NCBI RefSeq assembly: GCF_037975245.1
Contig: NC_092571.1
Location: 27,542,564-27,606,563, forward strand
Reading direction: 5' to 3'
From: Apostichopus japonicus
Lineage: Eukaryota > Echinodermata > Holothuroidea > Aspidochirotida > Stichopodidae
Length of the DNA stretch: 64,000 nt
Shown here: piece after piece, positions 36,201-47,139 of the stretch
Numbering within the stretch: the first letter of the stretch is position 1
Layout of the letters: the number at the start of each line of letters is the position of its first letter
Made by a program: the position numbers and the translations under genes
The notes under the pieces: model-generated
Database searches by the model: none
What the model was told of the DNA's origin: nothing
Seen by the model: the letters and a program-made list of their open reading frames with translations, nothing else

Positions 36201-36481
36201 AAGAAGAATGATATTTGCCTCTTGTTCTGTTGTTAAAAAATTGGAAGAGTGGGAAATGTCGAGAAAGCAACTCCTGCCTTTATTCTGATCAGTGCTGGCT
36301 CCCCTGCACCCGTCCCTTAGCTTATACTATGTGATGCTAAACTATCTGATATACCGTAGCGCTACAATATTGCTTCAAAGTGAAGCTAGCAGACAGTGCT
36401 TTTAAAAAAACTTCAACGAAACATTGATGCCCATAGCTTGTTTAACAGTTATAGTAACATAAAGTGGACTTACCGACGTAA
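33245..36481. repeat. Segmental duplication block D (partner 3960-7432)
   Basis: Same order and high identity as 3960-7432. Holds the intact subfamily-1 gene, while the partner holds a pseudogene. The right limit is the shared cttaccgacgtaac at 36481. Confidence 0.85.
33910..35238 (-). CDS. Three-Ig-domain type I membrane receptor, subfamily 1
   Basis: A 442-residue single-exon frame, the only intact subfamily-1 copy here. A signal peptide (about 1-22, ILSTLLLCAVIT) is followed by three Ig-like domains: C54/C112 (with the Ig-typical YRC), C158/C217 and C267/C314. A membrane helix spans about 338-360 and is followed by YKYRL. The cytoplasmic tail has YTNI (410), TYDSGG (420), YLSP (425) and YDIV (438). 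Its last 30 residues match subfamily 2 closely, although domain 1 is unrelated in detail. Domain 3 (WTKIPTHWKYDIK, SDAS) resembles the subfamily-2 gene at 49554 more than the related pseudogene at 4605. On the minus strand an excellent acceptor (tcctttctgttgtag) lies about 45 bases before the ATG, so a 5' UTR intron is likely. Ligand and function are unknown; a recognition receptor is a reasonable guess. Confidence 0.9.
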   Translation of the reverse strand: MDSMRVENILSTLLLCAVITTCLEPSSPRRMTTIFDVIAVPINVLKNETVEFICEQNANNPFNIRFKGIVLVQNKQVVEEFSNIFDFQIFGLTTGNLTLKHATEEYKGTYRCGEVGNEKYAVIGDVYTLISSKPICKSSIDIGPYIFEDQIDLIEMNCTSEDGIPQVTMSNHIIQGNETTDVTSISTKTTSSHPLPSKTLSFSSYFNSSFNNSVFVCNVSQQLPAPYYQSYQGSCSLGPILLLHLFSVAVTPSEIICSKVKNHILKCTSNVSEVSLSWTKIPTHWKYDIKKSDASTELTVLDTGSDVCSVNIQCVGNYRNRNITSTIQISATNNPGRVIAVLFVVMVICFCLICLIVIIVYKYRLTVSAGENSSTSIANDRNTSMNDDIVPPIESQIDNSNALNLPTDNYTNIDSSLFTYDSGGYLSPCEPLQEYEQYDIVK

Positions 36482-37839
36482 CGGTTGAAGCAGTATTTGT
36501 GTCTCTTTGAGCTTGACAATATGATATTGAATGCATATAGTTCAGTAACTAGAACCTCAGTAATATCGTAGGCGGAAGTGAGCTTATTACAGTTACAACC
36601 TTCTAGCCGGCTTGCCAATGTTTTCTGCAAAGTTGGCAGATGAAGCCATTTCAACTTTGTAAGGTCGCCTTTCCTTCAAGGGGTGAACAGCAGATCGATG
36701 TTGGGACTGATTAGCTTTCTTTAGACCGACCGCAGTGACTGGCCGACAACGTTTGAAATATTAATCCAACAAAGTGATAATTTCTGTTATAATTACAGCT
36801 TTATATTCTGATATGACAACTCTATATTATAAAATTCGTCTATTTGGAGTTGTACGTGATTGTCATTCTGTTTCAAATGTGTAGTGTGGCGCTGTTTAAG
36901 TAATGAAAAAATATGTAATGGATTTTCCAAGACGTTCTCAAGAGGTCAAATTGTTTGAAGATACATTTAATTAAGTTCAATGGTAGCTATTAAACACTGT
37001 GGTTCGCCCTAGTGTCTCTCCGTTCAATGCATTTCATTCAGACTTAATTCAAACGTAATTTAGTTTCAAAGAGACCTTAAAAGTGAATAATATTTTATCC
37101 ATTATACACTGAGCCTTGAAAATAACGAGTCGAAAGCGCGATAGATTGAAATTTGTGAAGAACAACTGGCAACAGAAGGATCAATAGTTGGCCCTAACAA
37201 TCTCTTTGAATAATCAAAAGTGACTGCATATGCTTAAGAGAGGGCTAGATCTGTAGGGGGGGGGGGGGGGGTAATACATCTGGAGTAAACTTGGGAAAAA
37301 GGAACTGCAATTCACCTCAATGCGTCCACAACTGAATTCACCAACTGACAGGGACGTCGATTTGTTTCCAGGGTTAGCAGGTCAAACTTACCGATTGAAG
37401 TAAATGTATGAAAATGCAGTGGGACACAAGCATACTCAAATTGGCTGTACGATGTAACTACTTCTTTTTGTTATATCTTCATGACGAAAATAAGATTAGT
37501 TGCATTTATTTTAATAATTCATCAACACGATTAATAAGCCAGATTCTAATGCACATGGATGTACGTCGCTCTGCTCGCTGGGAATACCTTTGCAGATGTA
37601 ACTCAAAATCAGTAAGGTGAAGTTGCGCTGAGATCAGTTAGCGCTTTGTACAACTCAATTACTAAGTTTATGATAACATGTGCTTCATAATTTAAGGTAA
37701 TCCTTGCCGCATATGACTAAATATGTCAGAAAGACTGGAAAATGAACTTAAAAATGAAACTTGGAACTACAACTGATTTAAACTCCTCTTTTATTTCTAA
37801 CTACAGTTAACAGACTTTTACAGCAATCATATAATCAAT
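36482..37839. other. Intergenic, nothing recognised
   Basis: No domain or repeat end identified. A G-run of about 17 bases lies at 37255-37271. Small open frames have no motif. Confidence 0.45.
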
Positions 37840-38535
37840 CGATCGATCCATCGATCGATCCATAGATCCATCGATTCATCGACCCATCCATCCAACGATT
37901 CATCGACCCATCCATCCAACGATTCATCGAACCATCCATCGATCAGTTCATCGATCGATCGATCGATCGATCGATCGATCGATCGATCGATCCATCCATC
38001 CATCCATCCATCCATCCATCCATCCATCCATCCATCCATCCATCCATCCATCCATCCATCCATCCATCCATCCATCCATCCATCCATCCATCCATCCATC
38101 CATCCATCCATCCATCCATCCATCCATCCATCCATCCATCCATCCATCCATCCATCCATCCATCCATCCATCCATCCATCCATCCATCCATCCATCCATC
38201 CATCCATCCATCCATCCATCCATCCATCCATCCATCCATCCATCCATCCATCCATCCATCCATCCATCCATCCATCCATCCATCCATCCATCCATCCATC
38301 CATCCATCCATCCATCCATCCATCCATCCATCCATCCATCCATCCATCCATCCATCCATCCATCCATCCATCCATCCATCCATCCATCCATCCATCCATC
38401 CATCCATCCATCCATCCATCCATCCATCCATCCATCCATCCATCCATCCTTCCATCCATCCATCCATCCATCCATCCATCCTTCCATCCATCCATCCATC
38501 CATCCATCCATCCATTCATGCATCCATCCATCCTA
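37840..38535. repeat. (CCAT)n / (GATC)n microsatellite complex
   Basis: About 530 bases of almost pure CCAT (37990-38535, with a few C-to-T changes near the right end) are preceded by a GATC run at about 37950-37990 and a degraded mix of both from 37840. The long MDGW-type frame on the minus strand is a repeat artefact. Confidence 0.98.
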
Positions 38536-39236
38536 AATCAATGCGTTATCGACTAAGCACACATTTGGCCTAATGACTAATTCTAACAATAAGTTTGCTA
38601 GTATCGTTTGATCTCAAATTCAAGTTTACATCCAAATGGCTTGGATTTTGGTTTTGCTCTTAATAGAGAGTTGGTAATACTGTGCAGTGTTTACATGACA
38701 TGATATTATACACAGTTAAAACTTAGCGATTGAACGGTCCTTCAATTTTGATTTAATCCCTTGTGTTTGTAATGGTTGAAACAATAACACACCGGAAAAT
38801 GTCCGGGGCGGGAGTTGTACTTTCTATAATGTTTATATATAATCCTAATTAATCCCAGTATATGCTTTTCACAGAAGTTTACCTGAAACTTCCATTAGTT
38901 CAGTGTTCGGATGACACGTTAACAAATATGGGTCATAACGAAAATTATCGAAAAGTCGTGATGAGATGCGTCGCTTTCAATATTTCTCACACGGTAAGTG
39001 TAGCTGGTTCTAAATGTGTTTCTTTGTTAGTTTCGTCGCGTTGAATATAATAAAAGCAGAACTCCAAGATATATGGCTGTTGATCATGGTAATATAACCT
39101 GTATCTCAATCAATTGTACATGTATAGCCTACAATATCTTCCAGTGGTAAATTAGCATTTTTTCCCAAACAGGTAATCTATAATGAACCCTTGTTCTTTG
39201 TGGTTCATTGATAACTTGTACAAATATAGGTAGGCC
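38536..39236. other. Duplicated intergenic flank left of T2
   Basis: Bases 38600-38740 are a diverged copy of the Ig-gene flank repeat (tatcgtttgatctcaaa and gagagttggtaata). Bases 39040-39236 match 28040-28240. No gene is seen. Confidence 0.55.
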
Positions 39237-39305
39237 ATCAGCTGAAGCTCAAAATGTGGCTGTAAAATCAGTTTCGTTCCAGCAACACCGGGTCTAGACT
39301 TTTAA
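39237..39305 (+). repeat. T2 left terminal inverted repeat
   Basis: Pairs with 43319-43370 read in reverse: ATCAGCTGAAG, then a variable 8-16-base segment, then GTTTCGTTCCAGCAAC, then GGGTCTA. Substitutions and an indel in the middle indicate age. Confidence 0.8.
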
Positions 39306-41113
39306 TGCATTTTTGGGTAGTTTAATGCATCACAAACATTATATCAAAAGTTCTCCAAAAAATTTCCTGCAGTATTTTTGTAACGCACCCTTGAAATTGG
39401 GTATGTTATGTAGACATTACGTGCTACGATGCTATGTATTAGGAACACATGTGCTAACGTTAGATTTGGTACAGTGGTGCATACATACCACTCTTTTCTT
39501 ATATGTTTAATGACGACTGATATATTTTTTTGTATAATAGTTGGGTCAGGGTTACAAGAATGGTGGAAGAGGATTCTGGTCTAAGGGTCAGTGAGGGTTG
39601 TTTTCAGGCATTACAAGTTGTGCCCTTCCCCCCCCCCCCCCCCCTCCATTTTCGCCAAAATGGTAAAAAATCACATTTTCAACTTTGAAATATGAAATAC
39701 AATTTTTGAACATTATAACTTAAGGGTTTTAATTATAAAAATGTACCACTTTTAATAAACTCAGATATAATGCTTTGTAATAAATCAAATATTTTTAGAT
39801 TTTCCCCCTATGTTATGAATGCATTTCGTCTGTGCATGTATGCGTAAATATACACATATAATGAAAAGTTCCTCTCCATAATTGTTACACTCCCCATCCA
39901 AACTGTTTTACACATGTGACCCCCTCCCCTTCTACTTTACATGTAGCTAAATCCCTAGTTACAGTGAGATGTGCCAATGCCCCAAGACCAGTGAGTTATT
40001 TCCTTTGTATAAATCAATATATAAGTTGGCACACTAAGACATCATGGCATATCGTAGATGTGAAATAAAGTTAGTCGGTATATATCCGTTACCTTAGTAC
40101 TCTTTCTACAGTCTTCTGCAAAACTAGGTACTTTCTCCTTGTTACGGAAACGACATGTTTATAATTCGTATTCCTGCAAAAAGTGTTTCCAAGGGAGTTA
40201 ACGTATAAAAGAAAAGATCGACAAGGTTTCGAATGGTATTTTGAATAATAATAGTTCTATATTCTACAAATAATATGAATAATAAAGGTGAATGGTACAA
40301 ATAAGTGAATAACGAAGACAGTTAACTTAAGCCCCAGATAGAAAGAAATAGTGTATCTATTAAGACTGGGTCGATACACTCAATGGTGTAGTAGAGCTGG
40401 GCCTTTGCGATGATTCAAGATACAGGTTCTTCATCAAAAGGCGCGGCGAGGAATTAATAAGTGATTAAAAGTTCATCCAAGGACAGTTGTACTAGTTATA
40501 ACAGGATCCACTTCAATTCACTGCATGGAAGTCAGATATGGTATGGAAAAGGGAAAGTCCATTCCGTAGTAGAGGTGAAGATAATTAGATGAAATAAAAG
40601 TCACTAAAGACTTGAATATCCTTCAGTCAAAACTTGAACAGATGCACAAAACGTGTTAACAATATGAATAAAACAGATAACGAAATGTTACGGCAAAACA
40701 ATAAAGAACCGTGATATTGGAACAGGGTCAGGGGCGATGGTTCCCCAACAACAGTATATAAACCTCTGACTGGTTTCAGGACGCGGTATTTGTGTCATCG
40801 TCATCAGTAAATGTAGTTGTGAATATGCAAGAGGTAAAGCATGCCCATAACACCCTCCTCCCCCCTCCCCTCTCAGCAAAAAAAGTGTGATTTGAAGAAA
40901 ATGTGGATATTTATCATAAGGTGTCTGGTAGGTAGGGTAATCTACGTAAAACTACCAATAGCTAAAATGAATATATGAATAAGATCATGTTTTCTGGTGC
41001 CTTTAAACTCTGGGGAACAAAATAATGACAACATGACTTTGAAAAAGTTAACCCTCTTCACAAACTTCAAACTTGATTAAAATTTCAGACTAAGATATCA
41101 AGATTAAACACCA
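39306..41113. other. T2 interior without coding signal
   Basis: AT-rich. C-runs at about 39628-39645 and 40850-40870 may mark nested repeat edges. No frame of interest. Confidence 0.4.
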
Positions 41114-43072
41114 TCACAGTTCATCCTCCAAATCATCTTCCCCTGCATCAACAATCTCAACATCTTCTTGGAAGTTGCTGCAATTTCTATATTTACATAG
41201 GTCTGTACACGGTAGCTGTGCATTCATTCAGGAACATCTTCCTTTAAGACATTTGCCGACTCTACAGCTACTGCTGACACACTGAAGCAAAACATCTGGG
41301 TCAGGTGGCTTCGACATCCAAGTGATTATAAGGTCATCATTTTCAAGTTTCCATCCATGTCCCTCTGGTGAGAGTGCATCAATCCTTTGCTGCAATGCCC
41401 TACTGTGAATAGCAGCCTGGTTGGTGCAGCGCTTAACATGCTGGATCAGAGCATCTTTTGTTGGTGGTAAACTCTGCTCTGAGGAGGAGATGAACAGAAC
41501 ACCTTGTACCATGAAATTGGATATTTTTGTGTCTCACATTTTATGATGGGGTACCAATATAATTACAATTCAGCTAGAAATATGTTGCAAATTACTTTAA
41601 TAATTTCAATGGAAAGATTAACCTGATATTGCATCTCAAAGCGTTTAGAGAATTTTTTAATTTTCCTTGGGGGAGGACCCCCATATTCCAAAAGTCCTAG
41701 ATCCACCCCTGAACACTCAATGAACCACACATTGAAGAGAGTACTTTACCTTTCAAGATCTGTATGTCTTCCTTGTCAAGAATTGTATCTAGTTTCTTCA
41801 ACATAGAGAGTGGTACCTCACTTCAATGGCAGCACGGTCTTTTCCTCTAATATTCATAAAATCTGGGCTCATCTTTTTTCCGCTCTGCTGCTTGTCGAAG
41901 CAATACTTTAATAAAATGAAATAAAAAAAGCAAATTGTTTTGCATTTTCTGTTGATCAAAATGTAAGTTTGAACAAATAAGAACTAAGACAATTTTATTT
42001 ATATACCATGTGATATGCTCATCTTCTATGGACAAACAAAGACACATTCAAATTTTGCAAACCAGTGTCATGCAAAAAAGAATTAAAACAGGCTTTTTTT
42101 GACAGTACAGTACATTATCTCTTAATGTTATGGTTTAAATTATACAATGGTAGATTATATCTGTTACTAATAATAAAGGAGACAGATACTTGTTCATTTT
42201 GGTAAAGCTAGACAGGCTGACCATAAGACCTTGCAAACCTAACCTTATTGCACCTTTGTTACACTTATTTTTCTAACTAATATAATATCTCTATCATTCA
42301 AATAAAGGGCCACAGTAAGAAAACTATGAAGCCTGTATTTAACACTTAGGCTAGTGCCCCAGATGGAGAATTTGAAACAAATTTCCGTTCCTACCACCTT
42401 ATAACAAAACAAATCAGATGACCAAGCCACTAATTATATTATGTTCAGGTCCAACACTGTGCCCTTTGACTTGGATTCTATCCCTCAAGAGCTACTGATC
42501 TTGCATTATGCAACTTCTCTTAACACTTCAACTATGCCACAGAAGTACAAGTAGAGTTGTGTAGTATGCTTAGGCTTACCTCCATCGAAAGTCTCTGCCT
42601 GCTGCAGCTTGTCCTGCACCCGTTTGCAACGCCGAGTAATGTATTGTTTCTTTTCCCACATATAATAAATTGAACAGGCAATACACCAGAGCTTCTGCTT
42701 GGTTTCCTCGATCTTTTCCGTCAATTCTTCGTTTAAAATCATATGGGGTCTCCTCTGGAACTGTTCGTTTTCTTGCAGCAATATGCTTGCTATCATTATC
42801 AATGAACCGCCTGTAACACTTATCGTGGAACCCCATCATACTATGCTGTTGAACACACGCTTGATCGTAGTAGGCCATGGAGTAATCAGTAGTACGGCGA
42901 TATCACTGTCTCCGCCGCTGAGATTAAGCCAATCTTTAGCGCAGGAAGTAACTTTAGTCCATCGTTTATTCGTCAGTGCCTTGACTGCTTCAAATTTTAC
43001 AGATTCAATGTGCACTGAGCACTGTAGATTTCCGTGTGTCGGAGACTGACTGGCGCCCGTGGGAGCCGCCAT
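41114..43072 (-). pseudogene. Decayed Cys-rich-tail gene carried by T2
   Basis: Minus-strand segments appear in the order of a multi-copy family of uncharacterised metazoan proteins (recognised from memory). The N-terminal exon starts at 43072 (MAAPTGASQSP, then SVKFEAVKALTNKRWTKV and DWLNLSGGDSDIA). A frameshift near 42890 leads to GFHDKCYRRFIDND. A donor (gatggag/gtaag) lies at about 42583. A middle exon at about 41757-41900 shows EPRFYEY, RGKDRAAIEVRYHS and LKKLDTILDKEDI in different frames. The last exon has LPPTKDALIQHVKR, GHGWKLENDDLIITWMSKP and a Cys-rich end (SSSCRVGKCLKGRCS). A TGA at 41228-41230 stands where a Cys would be expected. Beyond it QLPCTDLCKYRNCSN and an acidic end continue to a stop at 41114. 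Function is unknown. Confidence 0.7.
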
Positions 43073-43318
43073 GTTTGTTGTTTTCTACAAAGATTGCACA
43101 CAGAACTCATGGCTCATTGGACAATTCATATCACATGGTACAGATATTTCACTGGCGCACAACTTTTGAACGTAAAACGGCAGGTTTCTTAACATACGCA
43201 ATAAAAAATATAGTTCGATCTTTCGAGCGGAATTGCAAAAAAACTGCAGGAAAGTACATGGAGAACTTTTGGATCATTAATCTTAGTTAATTTATGTATT
43301 CAATGCTGTAGAGAAATT

Positions 43319-43370
43319 TTAGACCCGCAGTTGCTGGAACGAAACAAGCGAATTTCGACCTTCAGCTGAT
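43319..43370 (-). repeat. T2 right terminal inverted repeat
   Basis: Ends ccttcagctgat, the complement of the left terminus, and is followed by the duplicated GGCC. Confidence 0.8.
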
Positions 43371-44690
43371 GGCCTAAGGAAGGTGATTTCCCGAATTAAG
43401 CACAAACGGGATCATCTGTACAATAATTGTAGTACACAAAAGCATCATATATATTACTGTGCTGAGAGTATTCATCATTCAGGGATTATCCCAACAATCA
43501 ATGCATAATTTCGTTATTGGCATATCCGAACAGGGAGATTGTCGTCCACGTGAGATTATATTGTTTTATATCAACTTTTGCATAAACGTAAATTCAAATC
43601 ATGTCATGAATTGTAAAGCCATCTAAACGCTCTCATGATCGAGACTTTCTTTCGATTTTAGTTTGCATCTCTTGACTTTGCAAGTATAAAGATAGGGTCA
43701 CTTCGCAGTGTAACATGTGATCAACGTTTATAAGTGTGTAACGCTTGTTAACTGACGTGAGCAGGAAATGCTTTCCCATGAAAATTACGACACTAAAGTT
43801 ATCAGTATAGTTCAACATGTACATATCAATATCGTATCAGTTGTTACTTGATTTTGCTCCACGTATTACCATACGTGCAGCAATCCAAGAAAATTATAAT
43901 TTTGTGTAGGGCGTACTTGACGTCCAAAATTGCAATTCATTATATACTTTATGCTCTATTAATGTATAATACTGTCTGGTAATTGGCAGTCTGTAGTGGT
44001 TCACAAGTGCATTGTCTCAACAACTTTGATCAAATAAGAAGATTTTACATGTGACGTAAACGAGTTGCCCCCCTTAAGAAAAATCTTGCCCTCCTAACAA
44101 TAGAATGCTGACTACGCCACTGCTGTAGTACCCAGAGTCAATCACATGAATGCTAACCCAAATGTATGTCAACTCTGACATTGACATGTTATATGTTACC
44201 TTCAGGACAGCTCGTCCACATATCGGATACTAAATATAGTAACGCAACGACCTCCACTTTATTATATTCAGTATCTCGATTTAATATAGTTAACACCTTT
44301 TCTATATAAGCTTCATGTATGTCACTAACAATTGCAAAACAGAGACTTTGAAAGTAAACATCCTCTTGCCCAGACTCCATAAAAGTCCTCTCTAGTACAA
44401 ACCAATGATCAATTTGGAACGTTATTTTTGCTTAAATTAAGGGCGAGCGCATCGTTGTGCTGTAGTTATAAATAGTACATTATTTTAAGACGTCTGATCA
44501 GCTGTCAAATGCGAATGTAGCATTAAAGGGGCGGATATATTCCGACTACTGCAATCAATGTGCATGTGTTACATAATACAAAAGAAATACTGCCTGTCAT
44601 TCACTTTCCTTTATTGTGCAAGGGTAACTTGACAAATATTAGTAAATACAATAATCAAAAACAGAATGAATCAAAAACGGAGGTAAAATA
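43371..44690. other. Duplicated Ig-gene flank with a MITE end
   Basis: Collinear with other receptor 3' flanks (cgttattggcat, gcaggaaatgcttttcc-like segments). Bases about 44050-44122 end in the complement of CAGTGGCGTAGTCAGC, an hAT-type terminus, but I see no second end. No gene. Confidence 0.55.
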
Positions 44691-44697
44691 GGAATAT

Positions 44698-45136
44698 TTA
44701 ATTAACAATATCATATTGTTCATCTTCTTGTAAAGGTTCGCAGGGAGACAGATAACCACCACTGTCATAAGTAAATAAAGATGAATTGATGTTCGTATAG
44801 TTATCTGTGGGTAGATTTAATGCATTACTATTATCAATCTGAGATTCAATCGGTGGGACTATGTCATCATTCATGGATGTATTTCTATCATTGGCATTAC
44901 TCGTACTAGAGTTCTCTCCGGCGGAAACAGTTAAGCGATATTTATATACTATAATTACAATGAGACATATTAAACAGAAGCAGATGACCATGACAACTAA
45001 TAATACAGCTATTACTCAACCTGGGTTATTGGTTGCACTGATTTGGATCGTCGATGTGATATTTCTATTTCTGTAGTTACCAACACATTGTATATTCACT
45101 GAGCAGACGTCACTTTCGGTATCCAATACAGTGAGT
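44698..45136 (-). pseudogene. Truncated Ig-like receptor pseudogene, subfamily 1
   Basis: Only the end of domain 3, the membrane helix and the tail remain, collinear with 33910-34348. A CGA-to-TGA change at 45016-45018 (after TNNPG) gives a stop before the helix, the kind of change expected at a methylated CpG. The final residues are YDIVN rather than YDIVK. At 45136 similarity stops and the unrelated dispersed block R begins. A deletion or rearrangement removed the rest of the gene. Confidence 0.88.
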
Positions 45137-45138
45137 TG

Positions 45139-46880
45139 GTTCAGTAGGAGGATTTTTTATTTGGACCACTACTACGGCTGTAGGCTACCCGCCCCACCCC
45201 TCTCGTTTTCTACTATATACCTAAGTATTTATTACCAAAACCTTGCGTTTAGTGCTACATCAATAGACCTAACTGATGGCCTAAATATACACAACAGAAT
45301 GCATCATTTGACATCTAAATTATTTCGGTGATATCCCACAACTCGAGAAACACACGAGATTACCGCAGGACAATGCTCCATTCATTATAAAATCATTCCT
45401 TCGTCTCTAGCCCTCCCATTATCAGGTTTAGGCTTATACCTTAATCAGTCGATGGCACATCTGGCCCTGCCAAGGCTGCCATAAAGGTTCATGTAACTAT
45501 CTAAACCATACAGGGAATTTAAGTGAGTCATTTATTAGCACAAGCTTGCATTTAGAGCAAATGTAAGGCATGTTACAAGATCATGATTACTAAATCAAAA
45601 TCGCCACCCAACTGTTTTGGCTAAAAATATAAATGACCGGGTCATTTTGTAGATGATCTGATAGTACAAACATGGTAGTTATTTGATCTTGTTTTGTTCA
45701 TTGGAAAGCAGAATGATACATAATTTAAACTACATGGACTTAAAGAGAATAAGTAAAGGTATTCCAAATTATCCTTAATATGTGAAACAGCCTTACTATG
45801 CATCATACATTCAAGTTGTCAAGTTGATAGAAAATGTCACTTGAAAATGTAATATTAATGGCTGTAATGTTATTATATGATGTCCAACTAAACTACTTTT
45901 TTAGCTCTTGAATACCATATTACTGTACCACATAACATATGTATACAGCATGTTAGGCCTACATGCAAACTCCTGCCTCTTGCAACCATGCCTTCCGCGC
46001 GGTAACTTCAAATACATTTCTGTAAGACTATATAAGTGTCTTGTCTTTATTTGAACAATTCCGATCCTCATACTTCGTCAGTAACATAACAATGCCCAAT
46101 GTCTTCAGTATTATATGTACAGTATGTTGTTTGTTTAAGCCTCAATTTGGTTGCAGTCGTCTCGTCAGTAGATGAAAATAAAATGTCCATTTAAACTGCT
46201 GATTTAACAGTATGGCCTATTCGTTTTAGTTTAACGAAAAATAACAGCGAACACAGTCCACTAACTGATTAACAGTGTAACATATGTCTATATTTTGTTT
46301 TACTATTGTGGCTTAAGCAAGGGGTGGAAGATAGGGAGGGTGAGGCACTGTCTTACAGAGAGAGCATTCATATAAGATACAACAGTGTGTTGTATTAATA
46401 ATGACTTATGTTGTGTAGGTTCTAGCAAATCACATCTGACGGGAATCACGAGATCTTCAAATTCGTATGCGGTCGTTATATACGTCAGGTTCAGAGTTAC
46501 GTGCATCAAGTAATATGGGCAGCATATAGACATATCGTAAGAGTGCTAGCTTACATGCTAAATTTCATGCAATAAAGGTAGTAATGGTTCAACATAAGGA
46601 GCCACTGTTGATGCAATATAGGCGTGTTAATTAAATGTCTTTTAATACCCTGGGGCAATTTATAATATTGACGTTGTTTTGTTATCTTGTGGCATGAGGA
46701 TTATAGTACAGCAGTAGCTCTAACGCTTGTCGCAGGTATTTAATAGAAGACGGCACTGATAACAGAGGACCTATTTTAGATTGGCGAAACAAATCAGTGC
46801 ACAAATTTCACGATTGACAATAATTATATTTTATTATTGTGCAAAAGACATTGTGCTGCACCCCAACCACTATGTATGAC
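45139..46880. repeat. Dispersed block R, copy 1
   Basis: Matches 53252-55440 in order and at high identity, from ttcagtaggaggatttttta to attgtgcaaaagacattgtg. The second copy has extra segments (including about 55170-55385 and about 53545-53760). No inverted ends or coding region are seen, so this is part of an 8.1-kb tandem duplication rather than a clear transposon. Confidence 0.8.
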
Positions 46881-47120
46881 TATATATCCATAGTTCCCAA
46901 CACATTACATATACATTAAATAGGCGTTATCCGTAATATTAAGTTCAATTGATTTATTGTCTGTGTTAATATCTTATTTATAATAATTAGCCTTATTTTT
47001 CTTCCACATAACTTCATTTCACTTAGTACATTACTACAACACCTTATTTCTGACGTCACTGAACTTGATTATGGATGGAGTCAATGTGAAAAAGAATAAA
47101 GGGCGAAGTATAATAGGCTA
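46875..47120 (-). pseudogene. Old relic of an Ig-like receptor gene
   Basis: Same decayed domain 3 fragment as at 9716-10070 (ggcgttatccgtaatattaag, then ggatggagtcaatgtgaaa), with no open frame. It sits in the same place relative to the next receptor gene, which shows that the modules share ancestry. Confidence 0.7.
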
Positions 47121-47139
47121 ACTTATATCAAAAGATACA

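Larger units (their letters stand above)
39237..43370. mobile_element. T2: 4.1-kb terminal-inverted-repeat element
   Basis: The ends are inverted: ATCAGCTGAAG at 39237 and its complement ending at 43370. The inner arms also pair imperfectly to about 65 bases, including GTTTCGTTCCAGCAAC on both. GGCC is repeated at 39233-39236 and 43371-43374. The flanks are collinear with 28040-28240 and 28616-28700. Once the MITE there is discounted, the paralogous site reads taggcctaca without T2. So a 4-bp duplication is supported by an empty site. Inside lies a decayed minus-strand gene with a Cys-rich C-terminus and no recognised transposase core. The superfamily is unassigned. Confidence 0.82.

Noticed and set aside
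37827-38531. Frame of up to 234 codons of MDGW repeats on the minus strand
   Set aside because: Pure (CCAT)n tetranucleotide repeat; open in all three frames of that strand.
45139-46880. Block R as a transposon
   Set aside because: No inverted or direct terminal repeats and no target duplication could be found; it behaves as part of a tandem segmental duplication.
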